A stretch of 42,482 nucleotides of DNA, taken from the NCBI GenBank assembly GCA_002315675.1, contig DCHP01000105.1, positions 1-42,482 of the forward strand, in the 5' to 3' direction. The position numbers and the translations under genes are program-made. Source of the stretch: Rikenellaceae bacterium UBA1749 (GTDB lineage: Bacteria; Bacteroidota; Bacteroidia; Bacteroidales; Rikenellaceae). Of the stretch, positions 35,274-42,482 are shown piece after piece. Under the pieces are notes generated by a model. That model saw nothing but the letters and a program-made list of their open reading frames with translations, was not told where the DNA came from and ran no database searches. Positions within the stretch are counted from its first letter, which is position 1; the number at the start of each line of letters is the position of its first letter.

Positions 35274-35345
35274 GGCTCATTCGTCTAACGGTTAGGACGC
35301 AAGATTCTCATTCTTGAAATAAGGGTTCGATTCCCCTATGAGCTG
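35274..35345 (+). tRNA. tRNA-Glu (anticodon CTC)
   Basis: A full cloverleaf can be drawn. The acceptor is GGCTCAT/ATGAGCT (first pair G-U), the D stem GTCT/GGAC, the anticodon stem CAAGA/TCTTG around TTCTCAT (anticodon CTC), and the T loop TTCGATT. The T stem AAGGG/CCCCT has one A-C mismatch. No CCA is encoded. It is divergent from gltX, the enzyme that charges it. Confidence 0.88.
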
Positions 35346-35369
35346 CAAAATAGATTGTATAACTATATG

Positions 35370-35405
35370 AATTACCAATGCTTTATGTGTTGGTAATTTT
35401 TATTT
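35370..35405 (+). terminator. Terminator of tRNA-Glu
   Basis: A perfect 9-bp stem (AATTACCAA / TTGGTAATT) is followed by TTTATTTTT, a classical intrinsic terminator 24 bases after the tRNA. Confidence 0.88.
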
Positions 35406-35530
35406 TTGTCGAAAAAATCCCTATTTCCCAATTTCCTGATGGTCTTGGCCATGTTAGTATCTGGCTGATATTGATGACTTTTAGTTCTTGAAAGAATCAA
35501 AAAATAATTTTAAATTCATCTTAATTATTG

Positions 35531-35538
35531 TACATTTG
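35531..35538 (+). promoter_or_regulatory. -7 box of the small lipoprotein gene
   Basis: TACATTTG matches TAnnTTTG and lies 24 bases before ATG 35563. Confidence 0.65.
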
Positions 35539-35562
35539 CTCAAATAATATAGTTATTCAAAT

Positions 35563-35994
35563 ATGAAATTTGTTATTAAATATTTTCTGCCTCTGCTGTT
35601 TGTAGTGCTATTTGCTTCATCATGCCATGCTCCCGAGATGATTGACGGTAAAGATTATACAGTCCAAATATATCCTGGTACTCAGGAAGTAAATCATGGC
35701 AGACAGTATACTTTTTATGCTATATTGTCTCCAAAATCGGCATGTGAATCATTGAACTATTATCACTGGGTATATGGTACTAGGCTGACAGAAAAAAAAG
35801 CTGGGACTCTTTCTGTGAGTGAAATGAGGAAGATCCTGCCTGATGTAACAATTGATGACGATTCCTATTGTGTATTCACTACAGTATATGTAGAACTTTT
35901 TAGTCTTGGTTGGCAAAGTGCAACAACATTGAAGTATTTTGCTACTAATTCACTTCCTTCAGATACAAGATATTTGAAGATAATAAATAATTAA
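35563..35994 (+). CDS. Small lipoprotein of unknown function
   Basis: This is a 143-residue protein with a clear lipoprotein leader (MKFVIKYFLPLLFVVLFASSC, Cys21). The mature part is polar with several aromatic beta-type segments (YTVQIYPGTQEVNHGRQYTFYAI, SYCVFTTVYVELFSLGW) and two further Cys residues that could form a disulfide. I do not recognise a family. It appears monocistronic, with its own -7 box at 35531 and terminator at 36002. Confidence 0.75.
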   Translation: MKFVIKYFLPLLFVVLFASSCHAPEMIDGKDYTVQIYPGTQEVNHGRQYTFYAILSPKSACESLNYYHWVYGTRLTEKKAGTLSVSEMRKILPDVTIDDDSYCVFTTVYVELFSLGWQSATTLKYFATNSLPSDTRYLKIINN

Positions 35995-36001
35995 TATTAT
36001 C

Positions 36002-36033
36002 ATATCCGTCATAATTTGTCCGGATATATTTTT
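36002..36033 (+). terminator. Terminator of the small lipoprotein gene
   Basis: ATATCCG (36002) pairs with CGGATAT (36021), followed by ATTTTTC; it lies 7 bases past the stop. Confidence 0.7.
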
Positions 36034-36048
36034 CATAATACATTTTAT

Positions 36049-36077
36049 TCTCCTCATGTGCGTAGTACATGAGGAGA
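36049..36077. other. Strong hairpin upstream of the YbaK-like gene
   Basis: A perfect 11-bp stem (TCTCCTCATGT / ACATGAGGAGA) with a 7-base loop is followed by TTTATTTG. It lies 43 bases before the YbaK-like ATG. It could be a second terminator or a leader hairpin of the next gene. Confidence 0.6.
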
Positions 36078-36120
36078 TTTATTTGAAATACATTGTTTTT
36101 CATCTGTAGAAATTTTATAA

Positions 36121-36681
36121 ATGACCGAAAGAGAAGAATTACGTAAGAAAGTGCTGGACTTCCTGGAATCAAATGGTATTGCGTATGAACTCTATGAACA
36201 TCCTGAACTTTCATCTATCACCGAATGTTTGGAGTACTGGAAAGATATTCATGATGCAGTTCATTGCAAGAATTTGTTTTTTAGGAATCACAAGGGTAAC
36301 AGGCACTATCTGGTTAGCTTAGAATGTCATAAGGAGTTTGATATTCATTCTCTGGAGAAAAAAATAAAGGAGGGAAAACTTTCATTTGCTTCACCAGAAA
36401 GAATGATAAGGTGTCTGGGTGTTCATCCGGGCTCTGTTTCTGCATTTGGACTTATCAACGATATGCAGTTGTCGACATCTTCGGATTGTGTTGATGAAAA
36501 AGAATTATTTCAAAATGGTCATCGGGTAAAATATTTCATTGATGGTGATCTTAGACTTGCCGGCAGAATAAGTTTCCATCCATGTGAAAATACAGCAAGC
36601 GTGGTAATCTCAAAAGATGATTTTCTGAAGTTCCTATCCCTGTGGGGTGGTGAATACGAGTGGATAGATGTACAACCTTAA
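36121..36681 (+). CDS. YbaK/ProX-type aminoacyl-tRNA deacylase (prolyl-tRNA editing)
   Basis: This is a 186-residue stand-alone editing domain (INS superfamily, YbaK/PrdX/ProXp). It hydrolyses mischarged tRNA such as Ala-tRNA-Pro or Cys-tRNA-Pro. Visible signatures are YELYEHPE at the N-terminus, HCKNLFFRNHKGNRHYLVSL (with the conserved K-N-L-F-F), SFASPERMIRCLGVHPGSVSAFGLIND and FHPCENTASVVIS. Which mischarged tRNA it edits is not determined. The last ten codons are repeated 73 bases downstream (36722-36755), a sign of past recombination at its 3' end. Confidence 0.9.
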   Translation: MTEREELRKKVLDFLESNGIAYELYEHPELSSITECLEYWKDIHDAVHCKNLFFRNHKGNRHYLVSLECHKEFDIHSLEKKIKEGKLSFASPERMIRCLGVHPGSVSAFGLINDMQLSTSSDCVDEKELFQNGHRVKYFIDGDLRLAGRISFHPCENTASVVISKDDFLKFLSLWGGEYEWIDVQP

Positions 36682-36682
36682 T
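36649..36682 (+). repeat. 34-bp direct repeat, copy 1 (inside YbaK-like 3' end)
   Basis: This is identical to 36722-36755. The copy covers the last codons and the stop of the YbaK-like gene. Only 39 bases separate the two copies. Confidence 0.92.
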
Positions 36683-37024
36683 TTGATGGCACTCATGTCT
36701 ATAGTCTCCAGAAAACATACCGGTGAATACGAGTGGATAGATGTACAACCTTAATGGGACTCTATTACCTTTTTGGTTTGAATGGTCTTGCAAGTAGTAT
36801 GCAAAATTACGACGTTCACATAGAAGACTATGGTTTGAAATGGCAGTCAACGGATTGAGGCGGCCTACGATGGCTTGAATATAATTCAGTATTAGGTGTT
36901 GATAAAAATAGTTTGCGGGATTCATAGCCTCAATTTTTGCTTGTAGGCAAGCAATAACTTGTTAACTCACATATTTAGATACGAGTTTGCAAGTCTAATG
37001 ATAATCCTTTGTTTAGGGGTCATA
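36683..37024. other. Intergenic scar region with possible gene fragments
   Basis: Beyond the second 34-bp copy, two short readings look protein-like. On the minus strand from ATG 36925 there are about 59 codons (MNPANYFYQHLILNYIQAI..., then CERRNFAYYLQDHSNQ) before the repeat is reached. On the plus strand from ATG 36753 there are 34 codons ending in EDYGLKWQSTD. Neither is a family I recognise, and at most one is likely real. A 7-bp hairpin (TTGCTTG/CAAGCAA) lies at 36937-36954. Confidence 0.4.
36722..36755 (+). repeat. 34-bp direct repeat, copy 2
   Basis: This is an exact second copy of 36649-36682, lying outside the gene. It resembles duplicated attachment sites left by integrases that target gene 3' ends, or a replication-slippage duplication. 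Confidence 0.92.
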
Positions 37025-40000
37025 TCAGAAATGTAGGGAACTTGAATTCTTTTCAACCTTTGTTGAATCAAGTACCTGGCGCTCACTTTTGGATAGTTCC
37101 TCCATGCTGTTTGCCTTCTTCAATTCCTCTTCAGCTACTTTGGCCAGTCTTTCTGTATTCCCGTTGGTCATGGCTTTGTCAACACCGCTGCGGAAAATAT
37201 TTTTGATTTGTTGCCCAAGATTTATTCTTGCAGAATCTATTACTTGCGAATATACAGGAACATTTTCGTCCTTATATATACATTTGCCTATCCTGAATTT
37301 CATATCATCAGTTGTTCCGCTGATGTTCAGGCCAATCCTGAAAGGAATTGGTGATTTGAGTACTGAAATATGGTACTTGAAAGATAAATCAAGATTCTGA
37401 GTCCCACTTATTGCTGCTTTATACCGATCCATTGTCATGACAAATGGGAATATTTCAATCTTATTGTCAGATGCAACGCATTGGACTGCAATTCTGTCTA
37501 TAGGGTTTTGATCCTTGCTTCTAAATTTCAGGGCTTTTGCAATTTCAGTGAAGGTCTCTCCATCCATCAGAATTACATTTTCGCCATCTATGGATGCGAA
37601 TCCGTTCAATGTTTCCATTTTTAGGTTAAAAAGAGAATCGACCTTTGTCATTGCTGATATTGTACATGTTATTTCTCCTCTGAAAGATCGGACCATTGGA
37701 AGCAACGAATCAATATTAGGGATAAACTCAATCAGATTGGCAACTTCAAATTTCTTCATTTTCATATCAAACCCCAGAGATATGTCATCTGATTTCTTTG
37801 CGGCATAGAATGCGCTTAGGTCAATTTCTCCGGACTCTGTAGATACTTTGAAATTGTTCAGCTGGAATATGCTGTTATGCGCAATAAGGTTACCTTTGAC
37901 GGCAGTTAATGTCTGCTTTTTGAATTTCACGTTTTTGAGGTTCAAATTGATATCGGCATCCATTATTTCAGGAACCAATGGTGCTTTCATTGTGGATGTA
38001 TCTGTCATAGATACTTTTTCCATTTCCATTTCTATGACTTCATCGCTTCGATTGTCGTTAATTTGCATATCCATGGAATTTGAGGATACCTGCATTATCT
38101 GATTTAAATCAAGCGTATCAGAAAGGATGGATCCGGTGAACGTCAAATGTTTGTGTTCGGTAATGGCTTTAGCCAGTCCTTCAAGATTTCCGGAAAGTGA
38201 GATGGAAGAGTTTCCAATATTGAGTTTGGTGTTCTGGAAAAATATTTTGTTGTTGCTGACGAAAATGTCAAAGTCTGAAATTCTTGTGCGAAGAGGAAAT
38301 AATGGCGTGATAATCCTGCCACTTGAAACCTTAACATTGCCATTAATGTCCCAGTATTTCAAGATAGTTCTAAGCAATCGTCTTTCCTTTAATTGTTTTT
38401 GTGCTATAGAATCAGGAATTTCATTAAGTTTTCTTTCGCGATGAAACTTTGTCGTATCTCTAAGGTATGCAGTTGTATCATTCATTCTGCGCTTTGGAGA
38501 ATGGGCAATTATTTTAAGATTAAGATTGGAATTGCCTACGTAATAGCGTGAATCTCTCTGAACCATGCTAAATCTTCTGAATCCGGCATTAAGTGCAATT
38601 ACAGGAGTCCTGCCATCGGTCCATGGTATAATGCTGAACGAACTCGTCGTGCCCCTCAGTTTTATTTTGGATGAATCTGAAGTAACAATTGAAATTCCGT
38701 TCAAGTTGAATTTCCCGTTTATTTTAAGGTCAGAAGGAATAGGTGATTTTCTTACCTTATTATTCGAAGTGGTATTGGATTTGATTATATTATCATGCTT
38801 TGGCGGTTCCTGACTTCCAGATAATGAAAGTTTCGATCCACTGACAAGGAGACTGTCCTTATAGCTCAAAAATAATGTATCAAGTTTAAGGCATATATCG
38901 AAAATCTGTTTTCCCTTGGTTAATAGAGAATCTGTTCTGTTTTTTAGTATCCCTGCATGGATGTATGCTTTGTTGCAATTAAATTTTATCCCTTCTTCTG
39001 GTATTTCAAACTTCAGTGAATCAGAGGATATTTCGCCATCAATATCGTTTTTACTGATGGAGAACAAATTGAGTGTGCTCATTCTTCCTTTAAGGGAAAT
39101 ATTGCTTTCTGCAGAACCTCTTGCGGTTACTTTCATATTCAATGGAATTATTGAACTCAAAGTGTCAAGATTAATGTAACTTCCTAATTTTACATCAATA
39201 ATAGGATCTCTTGTATAATCATCGATTTTTCCCCTCAGGTTTATTGATAATCCATGTCCATCAATTGATAGTTTGGAAATATTGAAGGTGTTGTTCACTG
39301 GGACATTCTGGTCAAAGTGAAGTTTCATTGCTGCTTCAATATTTTTGAAAGTCCCCTTTTTTCTGGTCTTTTCATCGTAGATGGAGAGTGTATTTGAAGG
39401 GATATCCAATGCTATGTCAATTGTTGGAAGAGCACCGGTTGTGAACTGATACTTTCCCTTTACATGAGCCTGTAATGTTATCGCAGCGTCAGTTTCAATA
39501 ATATCTGTGTTTATTATTTCTTTTGGAATGTATTCCAGAATGTTTTTTATGTTGTAATTGTCAATATTACCTTTTAGATCAGGAATCTCTATACTGTCGT
39601 CTGAAACAATCATGGTACCAGTCATAGCAATCGGTAGGGTAGCAATAGACAGATTGAGATTATCCAGATTAATCCCAAGTCTTTCATTGCTAAGTTCCTG
39701 AAGCTCAATTCTGCCGTTTAGATTCAGTGGAATGTTGTTTGCCATGGTGATGCCGTGAAATTTCATGTCTGTACGCATTCTGATATCAACATCTGCTTTA
39801 TCGCTTTTATGTCTCTTTCTCACATCCAGAGAATCAATAGAGAATGTTAGGGAGTTGTCAAACGTAGAATCTGTTATGATTTCGTTGGAATGACCCGCAG
39901 ATAGGACCAGTTTTGAGATCAAGGCTTGAGTTACATAATTTTCACTGATGTTAGAGGAAAATTCACCTTTGAGTAATAATTTGTCGAGTGAGAAATCAGC

Positions 40001-40576
40001 AAAAACGGAGTCCGGAATACTATTGAATGATATGTTTGCACCATTATCTATTGCAATTCTATTGATATTAATATCAAATGATGTGGAATCTTCTGTTGAA
40101 GTGTCATCACTTGGTATTACTATATCCCAGTTGTTGATTCCGAACTGAGAAACATATGCATTTATCCGGGCTGATTCCAGTTCTATACCTTTAATATTTA
40201 TTTTATTTATAAACAGGTCAACAAGTGAAACAGATATATTCAGTCGTCCTATTCTGGCAAGAGAGTCAGCTTCAATAGGAACAAGTGACCGACTGATGCT
40301 GTCGAGCGCGTCAAAAGCCATAGAACGTATTCTGCAATCCTTTACTGAAAGTGATGCGTAAGGGAAATTTTTCAAAAGATGAATTTCAATTGTATCTGTT
40401 TTAACTTCTGCATTTAGATACTCTTTGCTGTATCGTTCGACAAGATTCTGAACATTCTGCGGTCTGATAGCAATGTTTGTAAGGAGAAGTAAAAGAAAAA
40501 ATAAGCCAATAATACTCAGAAAGAAGATTCCTGAACACTTTAAAATTTTGTGAATTGTATCAGTCGTCATAGCCAC
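37025..40576 (-). CDS. AsmA-like membrane-anchored protein
   Basis: This is an 1183-residue protein with one N-terminal transmembrane helix (SGIFFLSIIGLFFLLLLLTNIAI). AsmA-type beginnings follow (YLNAEVKTDTIEIHLLKNFPYASLSVKDCRI), then long repetitive beta-strand sequence typical of AsmA/TamB-type bridge proteins. The C-terminal AsmA-like region includes MDRYKAAISGTQNLDLSFKYHISVLKSPIPF. Such proteins span the periplasm and are thought to move phospholipids to the outer membrane. The start could be 40576 or the ATG at 40570. It is a single gene with no clear operon partner. Confidence 0.88.
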   Translation of the reverse strand: MAMTTDTIHKILKCSGIFFLSIIGLFFLLLLLTNIAIRPQNVQNLVERYSKEYLNAEVKTDTIEIHLLKNFPYASLSVKDCRIRSMAFDALDSISRSLVPIEADSLARIGRLNISVSLVDLFINKINIKGIELESARINAYVSQFGINNWDIVIPSDDTSTEDSTSFDININRIAIDNGANISFNSIPDSVFADFSLDKLLLKGEFSSNISENYVTQALISKLVLSAGHSNEIITDSTFDNSLTFSIDSLDVRKRHKSDKADVDIRMRTDMKFHGITMANNIPLNLNGRIELQELSNERLGINLDNLNLSIATLPIAMTGTMIVSDDSIEIPDLKGNIDNYNIKNILEYIPKEIINTDIIETDAAITLQAHVKGKYQFTTGALPTIDIALDIPSNTLSIYDEKTRKKGTFKNIEAAMKLHFDQNVPVNNTFNISKLSIDGHGLSINLRGKIDDYTRDPIIDVKLGSYINLDTLSSIIPLNMKVTARGSAESNISLKGRMSTLNLFSISKNDIDGEISSDSLKFEIPEEGIKFNCNKAYIHAGILKNRTDSLLTKGKQIFDICLKLDTLFLSYKDSLLVSGSKLSLSGSQEPPKHDNIIKSNTTSNNKVRKSPIPSDLKINGKFNLNGISIVTSDSSKIKLRGTTSSFSIIPWTDGRTPVIALNAGFRRFSMVQRDSRYYVGNSNLNLKIIAHSPKRRMNDTTAYLRDTTKFHRERKLNEIPDSIAQKQLKERRLLRTILKYWDINGNVKVSSGRIITPLFPLRTRISDFDIFVSNNKIFFQNTKLNIGNSSISLSGNLEGLAKAITEHKHLTFTGSILSDTLDLNQIMQVSSNSMDMQINDNRSDEVIEMEMEKVSMTDTSTMKAPLVPEIMDADINLNLKNVKFKKQTLTAVKGNLIAHNSIFQLNNFKVSTESGEIDLSAFYAAKKSDDISLGFDMKMKKFEVANLIEFIPNIDSLLPMVRSFRGEITCTISAMTKVDSLFNLKMETLNGFASIDGENVILMDGETFTEIAKALKFRSKDQNPIDRIAVQCVASDNKIEIFPFVMTMDRYKAAISGTQNLDLSFKYHISVLKSPIPFRIGLNISGTTDDMKFRIGKCIYKDENVPVYSQVIDSARINLGQQIKNIFRSGVDKAMTNGNTERLAKVAEEELKKANSMEELSKSERQVLDSTKVEKNSSSLHF

Positions 40577-40844
40577 AGTTTTTTATTAACAAAAATACTT
40601 TATTATTTCTCATTATCTTCTAAAAATAAGTATTTGATTTGATTGCTGATTTGAGAAAATTATTAATCTGTAGTCATATGAAATAGAAAAATTGAAGTGT
40701 CAAATCCATCAATGAACGAAGGAGTGACTGATATAATACATGATAAGAAATTTTCAGTTTTTTGACCTCATTCAATCTGCCATTGAGTTTCGTCATATTT
40801 TTTCATACCTAAGCAAACCATTTGAACTTTTCAGAATTCATCAA

Positions 40845-42482
40845 ATGGCTTTACAATTAAATAAAAAAGCTTATTCTAAACAATTTTATGAATCGTTTTT
40901 TTTCTTTTTCCTTTCATTTTTGATGCTTGCAAGCATTGCAATTGCTTCTGCTCAGGATAAATTTGATGTAAATCTGAAACCCGGTGCTCCTATCCCAGGA
41001 ACTTTGTATGGCATTTTCTTCGAAGATATCAATTATGGTGCAGATGGTGGCTTATATGCTGAATTAATAAAGAATAGATACTTTGAGTTCCCTGGAAACC
41101 CATTGCAGTGGTGGAAGGTTTTCGGGAATGTGTCGTTGAGAGATGATGGTCCTTTTGAGAATAATCCACATTATGTGCATCTGGATAATCCTGGACATCC
41201 GCATATGAGTACAGGAATAGAAAATGAGGGTTTCTTTGGAATAGGTGTCCGCACTGGAGAGGAATATAGATTAACTTTCTGGGCAATGACATCAGGAGAC
41301 AGTTCGCTCATAAGAGTTGAATTGATCGATAATTCTTCAAATAGTGGTATGACAATAGCTTCCGCAGAAGTATGTGTAGCTGGAAAACAATGGAAAAAAT
41401 ATGAAACTCTCCTTCAGCCCAAATCAACTTTTGATGAATCAAGTTTGCGTATTGTTCAACAGAATAAAAAAGTTAGTGTTGATCTGGAACATATATCACT
41501 TTTCCCTGTTAATACGTGGAACGGTCGTGAAAATGGTTTGAGAAGAGATATTGTTCAGGCCTTATTTGATCTTCATCCTGGTGTATTCCGTTTCCCTGGA
41601 GGGTGTATTGTAGAAGGGACTAATCTTGCCAGCAGGTATCAGTGGAAAAACAGTGTCGGCCCAGTAGAAAACAGTCCACTTAATCTCAATAGATGGCAAT
41701 ATACATTTGGTGATAGATTATTTCCGGATTATTATCAAAGTTATGGTCTTGGCTTTTACGAATATTTTCTAGTTAGCGAGGATATTTGTGCAGAACCACT
41801 ACCTGTCATCAATTGTGGTCTAGCCTGTCAATTCCAGAATAACGATATTAATGCGCATGCCAGGGTGGATAGTCTGGATGAATATATTCAGGACGCCCAT
41901 GGTCTTATTGAGTTTGCAAACGGAGATGTGGATTCAAAGTGGGGATATCTTCGTTCAATGTTAGGACATCCGGAACCTTTTGATCTAAAAATATATTGCA
42001 ATAGGGAACGAACAATGGGATTCGATCTATTCTAATCGTCAGGAACCATTCATTATTGCCATAAAAAACAAATATCCGGATATTAGTATTGTCGGTTCAT
42101 CTGGCCCATATCCAAATGATGGAAGATTTGACTTCTTATGGAAAGAAATGAAAAGATTGAATGTCGACATTGTTGACGAACATTTCTATTGTCCTAGAAA
42201 CTGGTTCATGACTCAAGGCGACAGGTATGACAACTATGATCGTAAAGGTCCAAAAGTATTTGCTGGAGAATATGCTTGCCATGATAATGGATATAAGGGA
42301 TGTGCTGTAAATCATTTTCATGCAGCTTTGATGGAAGCAGCCTTTATGACCACTATTGAGCGGAATGCCGACGTTGTTCAAATGGCTACATATGCGCCAC
42401 TTTTCGCACACATTAATGGATGGCAGTGGTGACCTGATTTAATATGGTTCGATAATCTAACCCAACTTTGCCATATAATTAA
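40845..42482 (+). pseudogene. GH51 alpha-L-arabinofuranosidase, frameshifted and interrupted
   Basis: A signal peptide starts at ATG 40845 (MALQLNKKAYSKQFYESF...ASAQ). N-terminal GH51 sequence follows (LYGIFFEDINYGADGGLYAELIKNRYFEFP, VFRFPGGCIVEG). After GHPEPFDLK the frame is lost at the A5 run 41987-41991. Removing one A restores YIAIGNEQWDSIYSNRQEPF, which holds the acid/base Glu, and leads into the second frame with the nucleophile in VFAGEYA. That frame then meets TGA at 42430 inside the conserved GWQW-x-PDLIWFDNL segment, and the last bases do not continue the family well. Other genes here use TGA as a normal stop, so recoding is unlikely. It is either a decaying gene or contig-end sequence error. 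Confidence 0.85.

Noticed and set aside
36683..36721. CRISPR-like repeat-spacer unit formed by the two 34-bp copies and 39-base spacer
   Set aside because: Only two copies exist, one is coding sequence of the YbaK-like gene, and no cas genes are present.
41987..41991. Programmed frameshift in the GH51 gene
   Set aside because: A plain A5 run without a slippery heptamer or downstream structure, combined with a second lesion, fits mutation or sequencing error better.
42430..42432. TGA inside the GH51 reading as a recoded sense codon
   Set aside because: Several intact genes in the window (for example those ending at 9071, 24404, 32317 and 37025 on the minus strand) use TGA as their stop, so TGA is a normal stop here.

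Overview
The window looks like chromosome from an anaerobic gut-type Bacteroidales bacterium. Evidence: many genes are preceded by the Bacteroidetes -7 promoter box TAnnTTTG, there are many lipoproteins (Cys after a short hydrophobic leader), several secreted glycoside hydrolases for host or plant glycans, and a rubrerythrin/flavodiiron oxygen-defence set. The genus cannot be fixed from the sequence alone; a Prevotella-like relative is a guess.

Layout. (1) 1-4884: aconitase, isocitrate dehydrogenase and citrate synthase form an oxidative-branch TCA cluster, continuing into a GNAT-type protein, an exported metallophosphoesterase and a membrane acyltransferase (to 8669). (2) 9071-13525, minus strand: a carboxypeptidase-regulatory-domain protein, then an operon of outer-membrane barrel, exported zinc-ribbon protein and ThuA-like lipoprotein. 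(3) 13650-20355: glycan hydrolases GH20 (+) converging on GH89 and GH78 (-). (4) 20373-25877: an oxygen/peroxide-defence and metal island with a ZIP transporter, an FprA flavodiiron protein, two near-identical rubrerythrins, a small rubredoxin, a YqiA-like esterase and a formate/nitrite-channel homologue. (5) 26004-28663: a polysaccharide deacetylase overlapping a GT87-like/GT2 glycosyltransferase fusion. (6) 28926-32244: nadE, an SDR, and an amino-acid-permease-like protein fused to a riboflavin kinase domain. (7) 32317-36681: an exported peptide deformylase fused to a DUF3089 hydrolase, gltX, a divergent tRNA-Glu(CTC), a small lipoprotein and a YbaK/ProX editing protein. (8) 37025-42482: a large AsmA-like protein and a disrupted GH51 arabinofuranosidase running off the end.

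The most unusual items are as follows. A conserved ~86-nt leader element, framed by an inverted repeat, lies in the same orientation and at nearly the same distance (54 and 58 nt) upstream of two unrelated genes, citrate synthase and the second rubrerythrin. Two gene fusions are striking: permease + riboflavin kinase, and lipoprotein peptide deformylase + DUF3089. A 105-bp IS66-like MITE with 8-bp target duplications sits between fprA and rubrerythrin. A 34-bp exact duplication repeats the 3' end of the YbaK-like gene. A near-perfect 24-bp palindrome overlaps the expected -33 region of the second rubrerythrin promoter.
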